Shown here: piece after piece, positions 13,435 through 23,763 of the stretch
Layout of the letters: every line of letters begins with the position of its first letter
Position numbering within the stretch: position 1 is the first letter of the stretch
From: Desarmillaria ectypa
Taxonomy: Eukaryota > Basidiomycota > Agaricomycetes > Agaricales > Physalacriaceae
Assembly (NCBI GenBank): GCA_030407005.1
Contig: JAUDYN010000002.1
Span: forward strand, 1,116,001-1,180,000
Reading direction: 5' to 3'
DNA: 64,000 nt
Translations under genes and position numbers: made by a program
Notes under the pieces: model-generated
Told to the model about the DNA's origin: nothing
Database searches by the model: none
What the model saw: the letters and a program-made list of their open reading frames with translations, nothing else

Positions 13435-15971
13435 ATGCCCTCTTCCAGTGGCAGCGCCAAGCTACGGAAGTCCTCGCGGCAGTCAGTTACCGGTGGTCGA
13501 CAACTAATTGGCTCTGTTCAGTGGATGTTCAGCAACACAGCTCGTCGACGTGTATCATATCTGCCTACTGAGATTCAGAAGCGAAGTTTTTTCGGCATGG
13601 GGGAGATTATCGGTGTACTCACTAATGTGCGACGCTTCATTCTTGTGTGATATCTCACTGACCGACTGCTATATCAGCCTGCGGAAACTGTGCGTTCCCT
13701 GACCGAGTCTAAACGTCTTCTTGACGAAGCCCGTCGCGAAATAAACGAGAGTCGCGAGCGAGCCCAAATCAGAACGAAACATACATTTTCTCGGCTTCCA
13801 GGATTTTTCCCCAGAAAAGCGGAGATGCGTGCCATTGAACGTGCTTTGGAAGGCGATCCTTCCTTCACCGTCCTTTTTGGAGCAAGCCCTGTAGGCAAGG
13901 TGCGATTGGCTCGAATATTACAACCAAGCCTTTCTCAAGTTCTCTTAGACAGCCTTATTGCGTGAAGTCCTCTCACGAGACACTTTTCATGTTTTGCATT
14001 TCGATCTCAGGATGGCAGGGTTTGCTGATTTGCCTAGCTTGTACATGAGCCTCAGTCATCAAATGGAGCAGTACTTTGAGGAGATAGCTGACAAGATGGA
14101 CGGCTATGACCAGTTCGAAAGGGAGGCTTGGAGCTTCAAGGTAAGTCACTTACATGCGGACCACATGCTGTATTTATAGCTCCTTCCTAGCATGACCGCC
14201 TTAATGTCGAGCGCAGAATCGGTGAAGCACAAGAAGGCTCTGGTATCAGAAAGATTACCACAAGCGATATAGCGAGGCTTATGGAATTATTCCAGGTATG
14301 GTGCCTATTTGAAAGTTATACCTCAGATCTGATCTTCAAACCCATCATAGAGTTCGCTTCTGAAATATTGGGAGTTTGAGCCCTGCGTCGAAGGCTGCAA
14401 GCGCAACAATCGAGACTCTGGTAGTACCCACTCTGACAGAACTCGCGTCGAGATGACTGCTTCGAAGAGTAGATGGAGTTTCCGGAGACGGCCAAAGGCT
14501 CGGACCTCTCAGCCTGGTGAATCAGAGCATTCAGAAAAAAACAAAGAAAAATCGAAGCCTCCTCCAAAGAAAATGCCGGTTCGTTAATATTTCTTCCACA
14601 ATCTCGATTTTCGTTAACGATAGCATTTCTAGGTCATCTTTTTTGATGAAGCACATAAACTGCATGTATCTTCACTTTCGCTATCAAAACTCATCAGCTA
14701 AATGTTTCTTTCAGGCCAGCTTTGATACAGTCAACGGATGCGATGAAGTGTCTTCTCGATTCAATGCTCGTGCTGACGAAACAAGATCGACTTTGCCATG
14801 TTATACACGCGACTAGTGATCCCTTTTATCAAACATGGCTTCGACAATTGAACGTCATGCAACATTGCAAAGTAAGCCTAGTACGCCCCCATTTTTCTGG
14901 CTAACATTGTCATAGATGATCACCATCGGCGATTGCAGCAAGTCTGAGACAAAGAAGTTCTTCCGGGAGCGCTTGCTCCCACGTGTTCCTGATTATTTGC
15001 GGTCTGGACTGGATTTCGAGTCCCTATACGAGGCTTTTGGAGGCAAATTTGCACACTGGCAAGACTACATCACAGATTACGGTGAGCACACGAACGTTAT
15101 TGCAAGGGTACTTTGCTCAATCCCCCCCAGTTAACGCGAATGGCTACATGACAAGTAAGTTTTTCTATTGTCCAGTCTTCACACCCGTTTGACGAACAGT
15201 GCAACAGTCAAACAAAGCTCTCATTTCCTACAAGCGCACGCACTCCTTAATTTGCATATCATTCACTCCTCTCAGTCATCTTCTTTGAATCATGATAACG
15301 AACGAGGGGACGCCATTGGTGACAAGCACAACAGTATACCGAGTGCTGATAGCATCCATCCAGGGCTCGGTGCTGCCGGTTTCAAGATTTATTCACCAAT
15401 CGCCAATGCAGTCGGTCCATCGTCACCTATCAGCCCGAATTCCAATAGTCCAGCCTTCTTCCATCCAGAATTCAGCGCCATGGAACTGCTCAAGGTCATG
15501 AGCAGACTTGCGGCACCTGGTGCTACATCCTTATCATATTTTATGCTATGTCGAGAGTTAGGTGTCAGAGCTGTGGATGGGATGGTCAAAGGCCGGGTTT
15601 TGGACCTTCGTTGGACAGAACCGGTGACGAATGAGAATAGCGATGGGAGGGTGACCCGGCCTGTGAGTACTGTGGCGGGCCATGGGCATGGGCATGGACA
15701 AGATGGTAGCGCTACTGTGGTGGATGCTCCCGTAGGAACCTTTGGTACTGCTGCTTCGACGGAGGAGGGCGATATGGTGGCAATATCGGAGCAGGAGCGC
15801 GATTACCTGGCCAATAGGTATTGGGATGCAGGCGCCGTTGAAGTTGTGGGACCGGTACTCATACCAACGACGCCGATTATGCGTTTTGCTATGTCAGAAG
15901 TGGTAGCGGAGTATGAGGACACTGGTTCAGTGTCTGAATATGCCTCGATGACGGATGTTGATGAGTATTAA
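13435..15971 (+). CDS. P-loop ATPase (AAA-like, STAND-type fold), basidiomycete-specific family
   Basis: Uncharacterised nucleotide-binding protein of a family I know from other Agaricomycetes. The start is MPSSSGSAKLRKSS at 13435. Exon 1 reaches VLTN at about 13624 and is followed by a helical segment ending FFPRKAEMRAIERALEGD. Walker A is GASPVGK|TALLREV, split by an intron (about 13900-13948). Walker B is VIFFDEAHKL (about 14633-14666); the next exon PALIQSTDAMKCLLDS joins in frame only if a GC-AG intron is used. A sensor-like segment HVIHATSDPFY follows. The C-terminus contains a repeated Gly-His stretch and ends SMTDVDEY. ATPase residues appear intact. No substrate or partner can be deduced. 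Confidence 0.75.
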
Positions 15972-16217
15972 TGCAAGAGAACGTTACGTATAATATAGAG
16001 CAGACTCGTAGGTATTTGTAATTTCTGTCCTGATTCTGTTCACATGGATGGGTTCATTCGTTATAATAGAGAACCAGCGTAATTCATATAGTCCATCGGA
16101 ACATTGGGTTGAAAGGGTACTCGACGCTCACCCAAAATCGATTGGTGGCCCTACGATCAACAAGGCAAGTGGTGTCTAACGCCCATTCCCATTTCTCCTC
16201 GTCACTTTTTATTTTGT

Positions 16218-17330
16218 AGAAACTTCTACCAGTTCAATCGCAGTCGAAGTGCTTTGGTTCCTGTTCCCAGTAGTATTATTGCCACGATTTTGCAAATTCC
16301 CAATCCTGCGTCTCATAGCAGACTGGAACGGCGTATCCTCAAATCCGCTATCAATTGCCTCCAGAGTCAATCCCTTGGTCTCCGGTTGGAATGCAAAGCA
16401 CACAACAGCATTGAACAAAGAACATCCACCGAACAAAAAGTATGGACCCCAAGTAGAGCGGTTCAGGAACAACGGCGTCGAGAACGCTACTACGCAATTC
16501 ACTACCCAGTTGGCGCATTGGCCTAAGCTGGAAGCTGCCGCGCGGGTTTGAGTGGGTTGTACTTCGTTGCATACTATACGGCATACAATGGCTCAGCTCG
16601 AGATGAACCCTGCGATAAAAATGTAGATGAAGCAGATAATCGTGGCCCCCCCGGGTTCGGTGTTGTTGGAGTGCGAGAGATAGATTGAACTGATGATGAG
16701 CATCACAAAACTACATACAGCAGAGCCTCCGATCATTTGTGTACGACGTATCCCTGGAATCATGGATTAGCAAAACTGAGGATGTCAACAAGAAGCTTAT
16801 CTTACATTTATCCTGGAACCACTGGCAACAGAAAGTGATCACCACCATGACAATTCTAGAGACGCCAGAAAGAAGGAACGAGGAGGTCGTGGATGATAAT
16901 CCAGCTTGTGAGAAGAGTGTTGGAGCATACTGTTCGAAAGATAAGTGTTGATACCGAGCGGTTAATCAGTGAGCCAGGACCGACGTAAAGAACGGCATCG
17001 ATACCAGACAGCTAAAAACCATGAGCGCCCTAGCTCTGGGAAACACAGAAAAACACACCTGCTGTATAGCCATAATGAAAACACAGAGGAGAGTTCTCAT
17101 GCGTCTATCCCTGACCCAAAGGTTCTTTATATCTTGCCCAAAGTGGCCGCGGATATTCGGAGTCACCGTGTCCACAGAATTATCTTCGGCACCCGTAACG
17201 GCGATGCCAAAACGTCGCCTTGCTTTATCAACATCCCTATGTCGATTCGCAAGCTTGAGCCATTGAAGATAAAGATGAATAGGAGTCAGTGGCGAGTAAT
17301 TAGTGGAAGGTCAACGTTTGCATAAAATAT
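16218..17330 (-). pseudogene. MFS sugar transporter remnant (C-terminal half)
   Basis: Remains of a major-facilitator monosaccharide transporter. Recognisable blocks in order are RHRDVDKARRRFGIAVTGAE (central loop), FIMAIQQ|LSGIDAVLYV, QAGLSSTTSSFLLSGVSRIV, QTRAAASSLGQCANWVVN and QPETKGLTLEAIDSGFED (the PETKGLTLE signature). The frame is broken: the N-terminal six helices are absent upstream, a TGA replaces the conserved tryptophan in the xSWAxVCR segment (near 16590-16600), and a run of seven G residues beside it suggests a slip. A related broken copy lies at 30.3-31.7 kb. Confidence 0.75.
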
Positions 17331-17563
17331 CTGTGCTTACAATTATCAGTTACTTGCAGGCAGGAATAAAATATCAATATTACCAGCGTGCGACGACTGT
17401 CGTGGACAATGCCAAAAGTCAAATTTCGGACGCGTCGCGACGCAGGCTTGTCACGGCATGTGACTTTACCACGTGATAAACGCGACGCGCTGTTGACTCT
17501 TGTGACTGCTGGCAATGTATTGTCTCATTTGTCACGACCCAGGTGCTCCATCACCACATCGCC
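17331..17563 (+). promoter_or_regulatory. CDC45 promoter with MCB-like and E-box elements
   Basis: The stretch upstream of CDC45 is rich in CpG and contains ACGCGT at 17430-17435 (the MluI cell-cycle box consensus), further ACGCG-type words near 17480-17489, and CACGTG at 17470-17475. MCB elements bind MBF-type factors that drive G1/S genes, which fits a replication gene. Inferred from consensus only. Confidence 0.45.
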
Positions 17564-19959
17564 ATGGTGTATCTCCCGCCCCCACATTTTGCAACGGCGA
17601 CACGCCCATCCTATGGCGAGGCTTACAACTCTATCCTCACGGCCCATCGACGGTCCCCGCTGACTTCCGCCTCTTCAGTCATTATGCTAGTTGCACCAGA
17701 CGTTGATGCTCTATGTGCGGCCCGAATGCTTGCAGATTTATTTAAGCAGGACGATGTGGTGTACAGAACAATCCCAGTATCTGGAATTTCGGAGCTTCAG
17801 ACGGTTAGGGACGACCTGATTTCAGTTGCTGAGGTGTGTAAAACGCTTTTTACAGAATAGCTTTGACTTAACGTTCGGCAGCTGCATACGCTCATACTTT
17901 TGAATATGGGCGGTGTCCTTGATCTTCCTTCAGAGGAGTGGTTTGGTGGCTTCAGCTCCAAAATGACCGTGCACGTCATCGATTCCGCTCGACCTCAGAA
18001 TTTGGCTAGTTTGTTTGGGACCGGCGAGAGGGGAGATCGGATAGTTGTCTGGGACGACGGAGAGGCCGAAAAGCTTACGGAAGAGCATAAGGCTCTTGAA
18101 GCTTTGATGGTACGCGCTTGAACGTGGGCATCTAAATACGTGGCTAATTTTGCACACAGTTTGAGCCGGAACCAGATTCAGAAGATGACTACGATTACGA
18201 TTCAGATGATCCACCAGAATATGACGAGGAAGACGAGGAAGAAGACTATGAGAGCGGCAGTGGTGCGAATGGGAAGCGGAGGTCATTAGGAGAGGGCGAC
18301 AGGCGGGGTAAACGGCGGCGGACGGATGGCGAGGTCTGTTTGTTCTACACTGTCTTCTGATGTTTTCACATTCTCCACCAGCATCGAATAACACGGATGT
18401 CACGCGATGAACGCGAAGCATATGAACGCCGGCTCAATAAACACTACACATCCGGTACCTGGCACGGACAGAGCGCGTCTGCAACAATCTACCTTCTTGC
18501 CACGGTGCTGGAGCGAGTTGACAATGACCTACTCTGGTGAGCTCAGCAGCAGTGTCGAGAAATGCAACGGTTGACGTCGGCTAGGTTCGCTATCCTTGGA
18601 TTGACTTTCCAATACACGACAGCGCGAATATCACGGAAAAAATATGAAGAATTCCATTCAATTTACTATGACGAAGTCTTCCGTCTGAACCCTCCTCTGC
18701 CTAGTGGTGACAAAGCGCAAATCTCACTCAGTCCTGACGACCACAGTATCCGAACGACGGACGAACTCAGATTCATGCTGTTCCGTCACTGGACCCTCTA
18801 CGATGCGATGTTTCATTCCAGCTATATAGCGAGCAAGCTTGGTATATGGCAAGACAAAGGAAGGAAGAAGTTGACGGGTCTTCTGGCCAAGATGGGATTT
18901 TCATTGCAGCAGACCCAGCAACAGTATACTCACATGGATATGGATCTGAAGCGGGAGCTGGTGGACAGATTGGACAAGGTTGCGCCCGAATATGGTATGG
19001 TAGAACTCTCATATCCGTCTTTTATGCGGTGTTTCGGCTATCGAGGACAGCCTCTGTCAGCGTCGGATGCGGTTGAAGGAATAAGTGCCTTGTTGGATGT
19101 CAACACGGGGGTGGCGATAGAAATTGAAGTGGAAGGTGCTCGGAACGGTGGTGAATGGTTTGGAGGAGGGCGACCATGGCAGGCGCCAGGCGCTGGACGA
19201 GAGAGTAAACGGCGGCGAGATGACGAAAGAGAGAACATCCCTCCAGGCGGTCATGCGGTGGTCAAAGTGACTAAGGTCAAGCCTATTGAAGGTCAGGATG
19301 ATCAGGAGGACACGGAGAAAGAGAAGTGGTGGGTGAAAAACTTCTGGACGGCTTATGATGCTCTGACAGAGTGAGTGTTTCTCGCCCCGCCTCGTTTGAC
19401 GACTGACAAAATTTGGTGAAGCATTGATCCATTACAGCAATCCCTTAAGCTCTCGATGTCTGTGCATAGAGCCATCATACGTACAGGGACATCTATCATC
19501 GACAAGCGGGACATTCGATCGAATAGAAATCACCATGTCGTTGTTTTGACGCAGGGACCAGACCTTGGGATGTTTTCTCACCCTGGCATTCTATCGCGAT
19601 TGGCATTGTGGCTAGTCAGTGCTATTCGAGAGGGTTCAAGCCACAGCAGACGGACGAAACGGAAGAGCCTGCCTTTCGTCGTCGCGTGCCTCAATGAGAA
19701 CACGTCGTCGTATCTAGTCGTTGGCGTGACAGCCGCACTTGACTTTGACGATGTTCGGAAAAAGTAGGTACAAGCATTGTTATTGCTTCATAGATACTAA
19801 CTATCTTTCTGCAGTGAGTTTTCGCTCTCCTTCCTGTTCGCGAAGGAACGGTGCAATGCGCGGACACGCCATGGATCTTTTGACACCAGTGTGCTGGAGA
19901 TCAACAAGGACGACCTGAAGTTGTTCCTGGAGACGCTGTGCGAAGAGCAAGATGGGTAA
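17564..19959 (+). CDS. CDC45: DNA replication initiation factor Cdc45
   Basis: Core part of the CMG replicative helicase (Cdc45-MCM-GINS), needed to fire origins and for fork progression; nuclear. The start ATG 17564 gives MVYLPPPHFATATRPSYGEA, a usual Cdc45 beginning. The DHH-family-like core follows with LVAPDVDALCAARMLADLF, then LILLNMGGVLDLP and VHVIDSARPQNL. An acidic Asp/Glu-rich loop (about 18180-18250) and a basic cluster GKRRRTDGE follow, as in other Cdc45 proteins. An intron at about 18539-18583 joins NDLLW to FAILGLTFQYTT. Later blocks are FMLFRHWTLYDAMFHSSYIA and VELSYPSFMRCFGYRGQPLS. It ends with a helix FLETLCEEQDG. All blocks are in order with no disabling change seen. Confidence 0.93.
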
Positions 19960-20130
19960 TTATTACCAGGGTTAGACCTGTATTTATTCACTGTTGATTC
20001 GTCATGATTTCCTTATCATTTTTGTCACCTGTTGTAACAATAGACGATCTGCTATATAGACAGGGAGATGCGCAGGCCTGATTCTGAGTGGGAAAATAGC
20101 TTCGTATTCTGATTGATTAGGGTGTGGACA

Positions 20131-21939
20131 CTACTTTTCGAACAGTTTACTGAAGAAAGTCCTTTCTTGGATATCCCTACTCTTGCCTCGTATTGCCCAT
20201 ATGCCCCAATTCGTCTTCACCATGACTCGGGGATCAAAATCTGCAACCTCCCATTTCTCGCTACCAAAGGCGTTAGGCCCCGGTGTGACGACCCACTCGA
20301 ACTCGCCTGCCACACCCGGCGCCGTCGAGAGTGACTTTATGTCCCGTTCCACATCTGCAGGAGAGAAGCCGGTGACGAAAATTGGGCATTTCGAAGCGAG
20401 GAGCATCGGTAGGACTGGACCCCACTCTGTCGGAGAGGAGATCTGCAGAAGTGGCTCACCATTCTCGTCCATGGATGTTTGGGATGGGAAACCGAATCCG
20501 GGAGAGAAGAAGAAGAAACAGTCGCTGTAAGGGTCTAGCGTCTCTTCGAACAGAGGATGTACGTCCTTGTAGTTAGCTTGCAAGCCAGTGAGGGTCATCT
20601 GGTACGTGTATGGCGTCGTGTAGGAAGGAACATTATAGCGATTTATGGATGCACGCGTCCGTTTATGAGGAACTATGGGCGCAGGTACCGGAGGCTGGTA
20701 TATATTGGGAACATATAGAGGCTTCTCTTCCCCTTGCTCGGCCACCTCCTGGGACTCGGAAGAAACCGGAGTCTCTGTACTGAGGTCTGTATTGGTCTCT
20801 TTTGCCTCCACCGTTTCCTGGGTTCGTGTAGAAGCCCCGGACGCTGACGCGGCATCCTCCAATTTTGCGTCGGAAGATGTTGCAGTCTCCGACGTTGGAG
20901 CGTTCTCCTCGGATTTCGGATTAGGAGGATTTTGGATGTCCTTGGGGAGAGAAACCTGGGGACCGATAAATAGTAGTTGGAAGTTGGCGGCAGGGAACAG
21001 GAATCCTAGTTGTTCCCAGACGTGAGGTGGAAGTGAAGACTCTGCACGCGCTCCCAGAATGAAGATACGGACTTGGGGCTTTCCTACTGTCGCTTCTTGT
21101 GTCTCTGGTGCTCCAGTAGGTGTATGAAGAGTAGACCGAATTGCTGCCAATACATCAGCGCGTCATCTTGGTATGTTGGGATGAGTTACTCACCAGCCAT
21201 TGACCGACTTCCCTCGGGCGTTAATCGTTGATTGTTCAACATCAGACTGCTATGTTGATGTAGAACGCTCCCAATAGTCATAGGATAACTTAACAATTTA
21301 CTAGCATGTCGTCGGGAGCGTTCAGTGTCCATGGACGGAAAACCTCGCGTGTACCAGAAAACGTCCCAATTGGAAAACGAAACGGCTTCCTCATATCCCT
21401 GGGGTCCTATCAGCTTCGTTAGAAGTGCCATACTACGTGACGAGGAAGGCCATACCGGGCATCTCGAACTCCCACATCTTCCGCCCACTACGTAGATCAT
21501 GCTCATCTTCGTTCGCCTCCCGAAGCCGCGAGCAATACTTTTCATGTTCCTTGTCTTCCTTCCAATGCTCCTCTAAACAGTGAGTAGGCCAGCCGCAATC
21601 CGGACATTCGAACTGGACCGTTTTTGGCTGGGCCTCGATATGTACATGAGTATCGCGGTCCTGAGAGGAGCAGACGGGGCACGGGGCCATTGACTGGATA
21701 ACTTCGCCTCTGGCGCGTACTGCAGGAATAGGCGACTTGGAAAACGGGTGAAAGAGGTTATCCTCTGTCAGGATGGGGATTGGGTCGGGGGGCGGGACAT
21801 AGCCAGATTTTTTTTTCGAGCGACGGAAGAAATTGAAAAAGTGCCTCCGAGGTGCTGCTTGGATAATGGCGCTATACGCTGGCCTAATAGACGTCAATAG
21901 TCGCGGTGTCGACCTTCGACATGCGAGCGTAAAGGCCAT
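20131..21939 (-). CDS. MSS51-like mitochondrial translation factor
   Basis: Homologue of Mss51, which in yeast activates COX1 mRNA translation and couples it to complex IV assembly in mitochondria. The start at 21939 gives a basic, mitochondrial-targeting-like N-terminus (MAFTLACRRSTPRLLTSIRP). A double zinc-binding region follows: CPVCSS, then FECPDCGWPTHCLEEHW, resembling the Mss51 and MYND zinc fingers. Exon 1 ends at EMPG near 21456. Exon 2 (21406 to about 21213) encodes the conserved NWDVFWYTRGFPSMDTERSR and YPMTIGSVLHQ. Exon 3 (about 21155-20131) holds the long C-terminal domain (VRIFILGARAESSLPPHVWE and later) with a Glu/Ser/Thr-rich insert. The stop is TAG at 20131-20133. Confidence 0.85.
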
Positions 21940-22307
21940 AAGATGTGTGCGTCTGTTATGCTTGCCATACTAGCTCTCGGCCCGGTGCCGAAATCCAGAA
22001 CTAAGGACGTGTAAAATTTGTCATCTGTGAAATGGACGGGAGCAGAAGTACAAATCATAAGAATCGTCACTGCAATTCTTAAAAAACCCATCGAAAGTTA
22101 GCCAGTAAACTATCCACTCCTCCCTTCCTCCTTGTTTCCACCTCCCCCAGCTTGCCTCATCGAATACTTAAAAGACATCATTATCTGATAAAATACTGGT
22201 TAGGCGGTACTGAGCAGTCGATGTGTAGAAAAAACAGGACAATAGACAAGAACAGGACACTACTGCTCACACACCCTTATCAGCAACGTATTCTGGATTC
22301 CCATGTT
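21940..22307. other. intergenic stretch, no gene seen
   Basis: About 370 bases between the MSS51-like start and the C-terminal end of the broken 7-TM-like gene. Nothing recognisable. Confidence 0.4.
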
Positions 22308-23200
22308 CATACACGTTGACTCTCTGTTTGACTGTCTGTCTGACCTACCCAGACCTCAATGTCGTGTACAAAGTCATTGCTATACATAAGATCTTCTTCG
22401 GTGGTCGTTTCTGTATCAGTCTGAGTACGCCTGCGTGTCCCAAAATGGAGGGATGACATTACGCTACCCTTCCAAGAGTCATCTGGACGGGAATGTCCGG
22501 ATTCAACGCGCCCAACGAGAAGCGTAGGAGCGACTCCCTAGGTCAAATATTCATTAGGTGGTTTTACACAGAAAGGGATGTTCGAAACGAACTCTGATAA
22601 ACTCCGGAATGGTTCAAGGTATTCGCCACCTACTTCATCTTGAAATGCGAAAACGATATAAACAATAAACACTGCGGAATAGAGCGCTGGTGATTTGACT
22701 ATGATTCAGGGAACACACACCATGGCAGAATCTGCAACAGCGGTGCTGATACAGCCGACGATGCCAAGGCCCACTCGAACTAACACTGCCATGTCCGAGC
22801 GACTATTGTACGCCATGATTACAGTCCAGAAATTCTGTCCATGATGGATGAACGAAAATACTGCATATGTCCAGTAGAACGCGAAGCTGACACCAGCCAA
22901 GATACAAAGGACAAGAATGACGAGAGCCATGACACTTCTTCTCCCCTACAAACTACGGAAGTAGTGAGCTCTTTGTTGGACTACACTTGAATGGGCGAAC
23001 AAATCTTCCACAAAGTGAAGGCGATGATGCCGGTGTATATCCCTAGGATCATAATCAGCCATGCGCAATGGGACTCACAAAAAACTTTCACCTTGCAAAA
23101 ATGCGGAAAGGAGAGTTTGGTTAAAATAAACACCAAGAGCCTGAAACATAAGCGCTTTGTCGTCGTCCGAAAGATCCTGAATATCTGTATGAGTAGCCAT
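22308..23200 (-). pseudogene. 7-TM-like Agaricomycete membrane protein with an internal deletion
   Basis: Member of a very large, uncharacterised family of multi-pass membrane proteins in mushrooms. The start at 23200 opens MATHTDIQDLSDDDKALMFQ, then GIYTGIIAFTLWKI (helix 1), SVMALVILVLCILAGVSFAF (helix 2) and NFWTVIMAYNSRSDMAVLVR, up to ADSAM (helix 3). The expected middle (the usual WGRRW motif and three or four helices, about 110 residues) is missing. The sequence resumes with ALYSAVFIVYIVFAFQ and the family C-terminus GVAPTLLVGRVESGHSRPDD and SWKGSVMSSLHFGTR. I find no splice pair that joins the two halves in frame. It is therefore most likely a decayed copy, although a short protein cannot be excluded. 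Confidence 0.6.
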
Positions 23201-23468
23201 GATGAGAGGAGGGGTTGAGAGTGATCACTCAAACTTGAGAGAGGCATTCTTTCAGTTCACTATATATAAGTCCGTCATTCCGTGAATGAACGTAAGCGCT
23301 GGAACCCGTCGCAAGGATTCGAACGCCAGGTTGCATTTAAGTACCGTGATCGAATGAAGGAAAGCATCATCGGATCAACTGGGGGTAGAGGGTAGAGTGA
23401 TCCAGTAATTAGACATTCACCCACTGTTAGAAGATGAAGCTAAGCAAATTGATACCTTACGTTCAGGC

Positions 23469-23679
23469 TGTTGGGATAGCAATCCCGAGCAAGTACTAGA
23501 ATGTACTCGAAGGATTGGCTTACTCAGCAGGATCAAGTTTGGACCGTGAAAGTGGACATACATAGTATTTCGTAGTAAGTTCTAGAAGTAGTACAAAATG
23601 TATTTAAGTAGGACACCTCTTGCTCGAGAGGCAAGGATTTTACCATCCTTTCTATGTTCTCCTCACTCTTGTTACAACA
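23469..23679 (+). repeat. 5' LTR of the copia element
   Basis: 211 bp beginning TGTTGGGATAGC and ending GTTACAACA. It carries the element promoter. It differs from the 3' LTR at four sites, all of them transitions. Confidence 0.95.
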
Positions 23680-23694
23680 GGTTATGGGCCCCAG
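23680..23694 (+). promoter_or_regulatory. primer-binding site matching an internal part of initiator tRNA-Met
   Basis: Directly after the 5' LTR, GGTTATGGGCCC is the complement of the anticodon stem-loop of initiator tRNA-Met (GGGCCCAUAACC), not of the tRNA 3' end. This is the arrangement known from Drosophila copia, where a half-tRNA primes minus-strand synthesis. Confidence 0.65.
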
Positions 23695-23763
23695 CCCTAA
23701 CTGAACTACTTACATCATCACCAACTTCGCACTCTCGTACTTTACATACACACATAGAACCAA

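Noticed and set aside
23305..23340. A GGATTCGAACGCC word that looks like a reverse-strand tRNA T-loop
   Set aside because: The flanking bases do not form a five-pair T stem, and no D arm, anticodon arm or acceptor stem can be placed around it.
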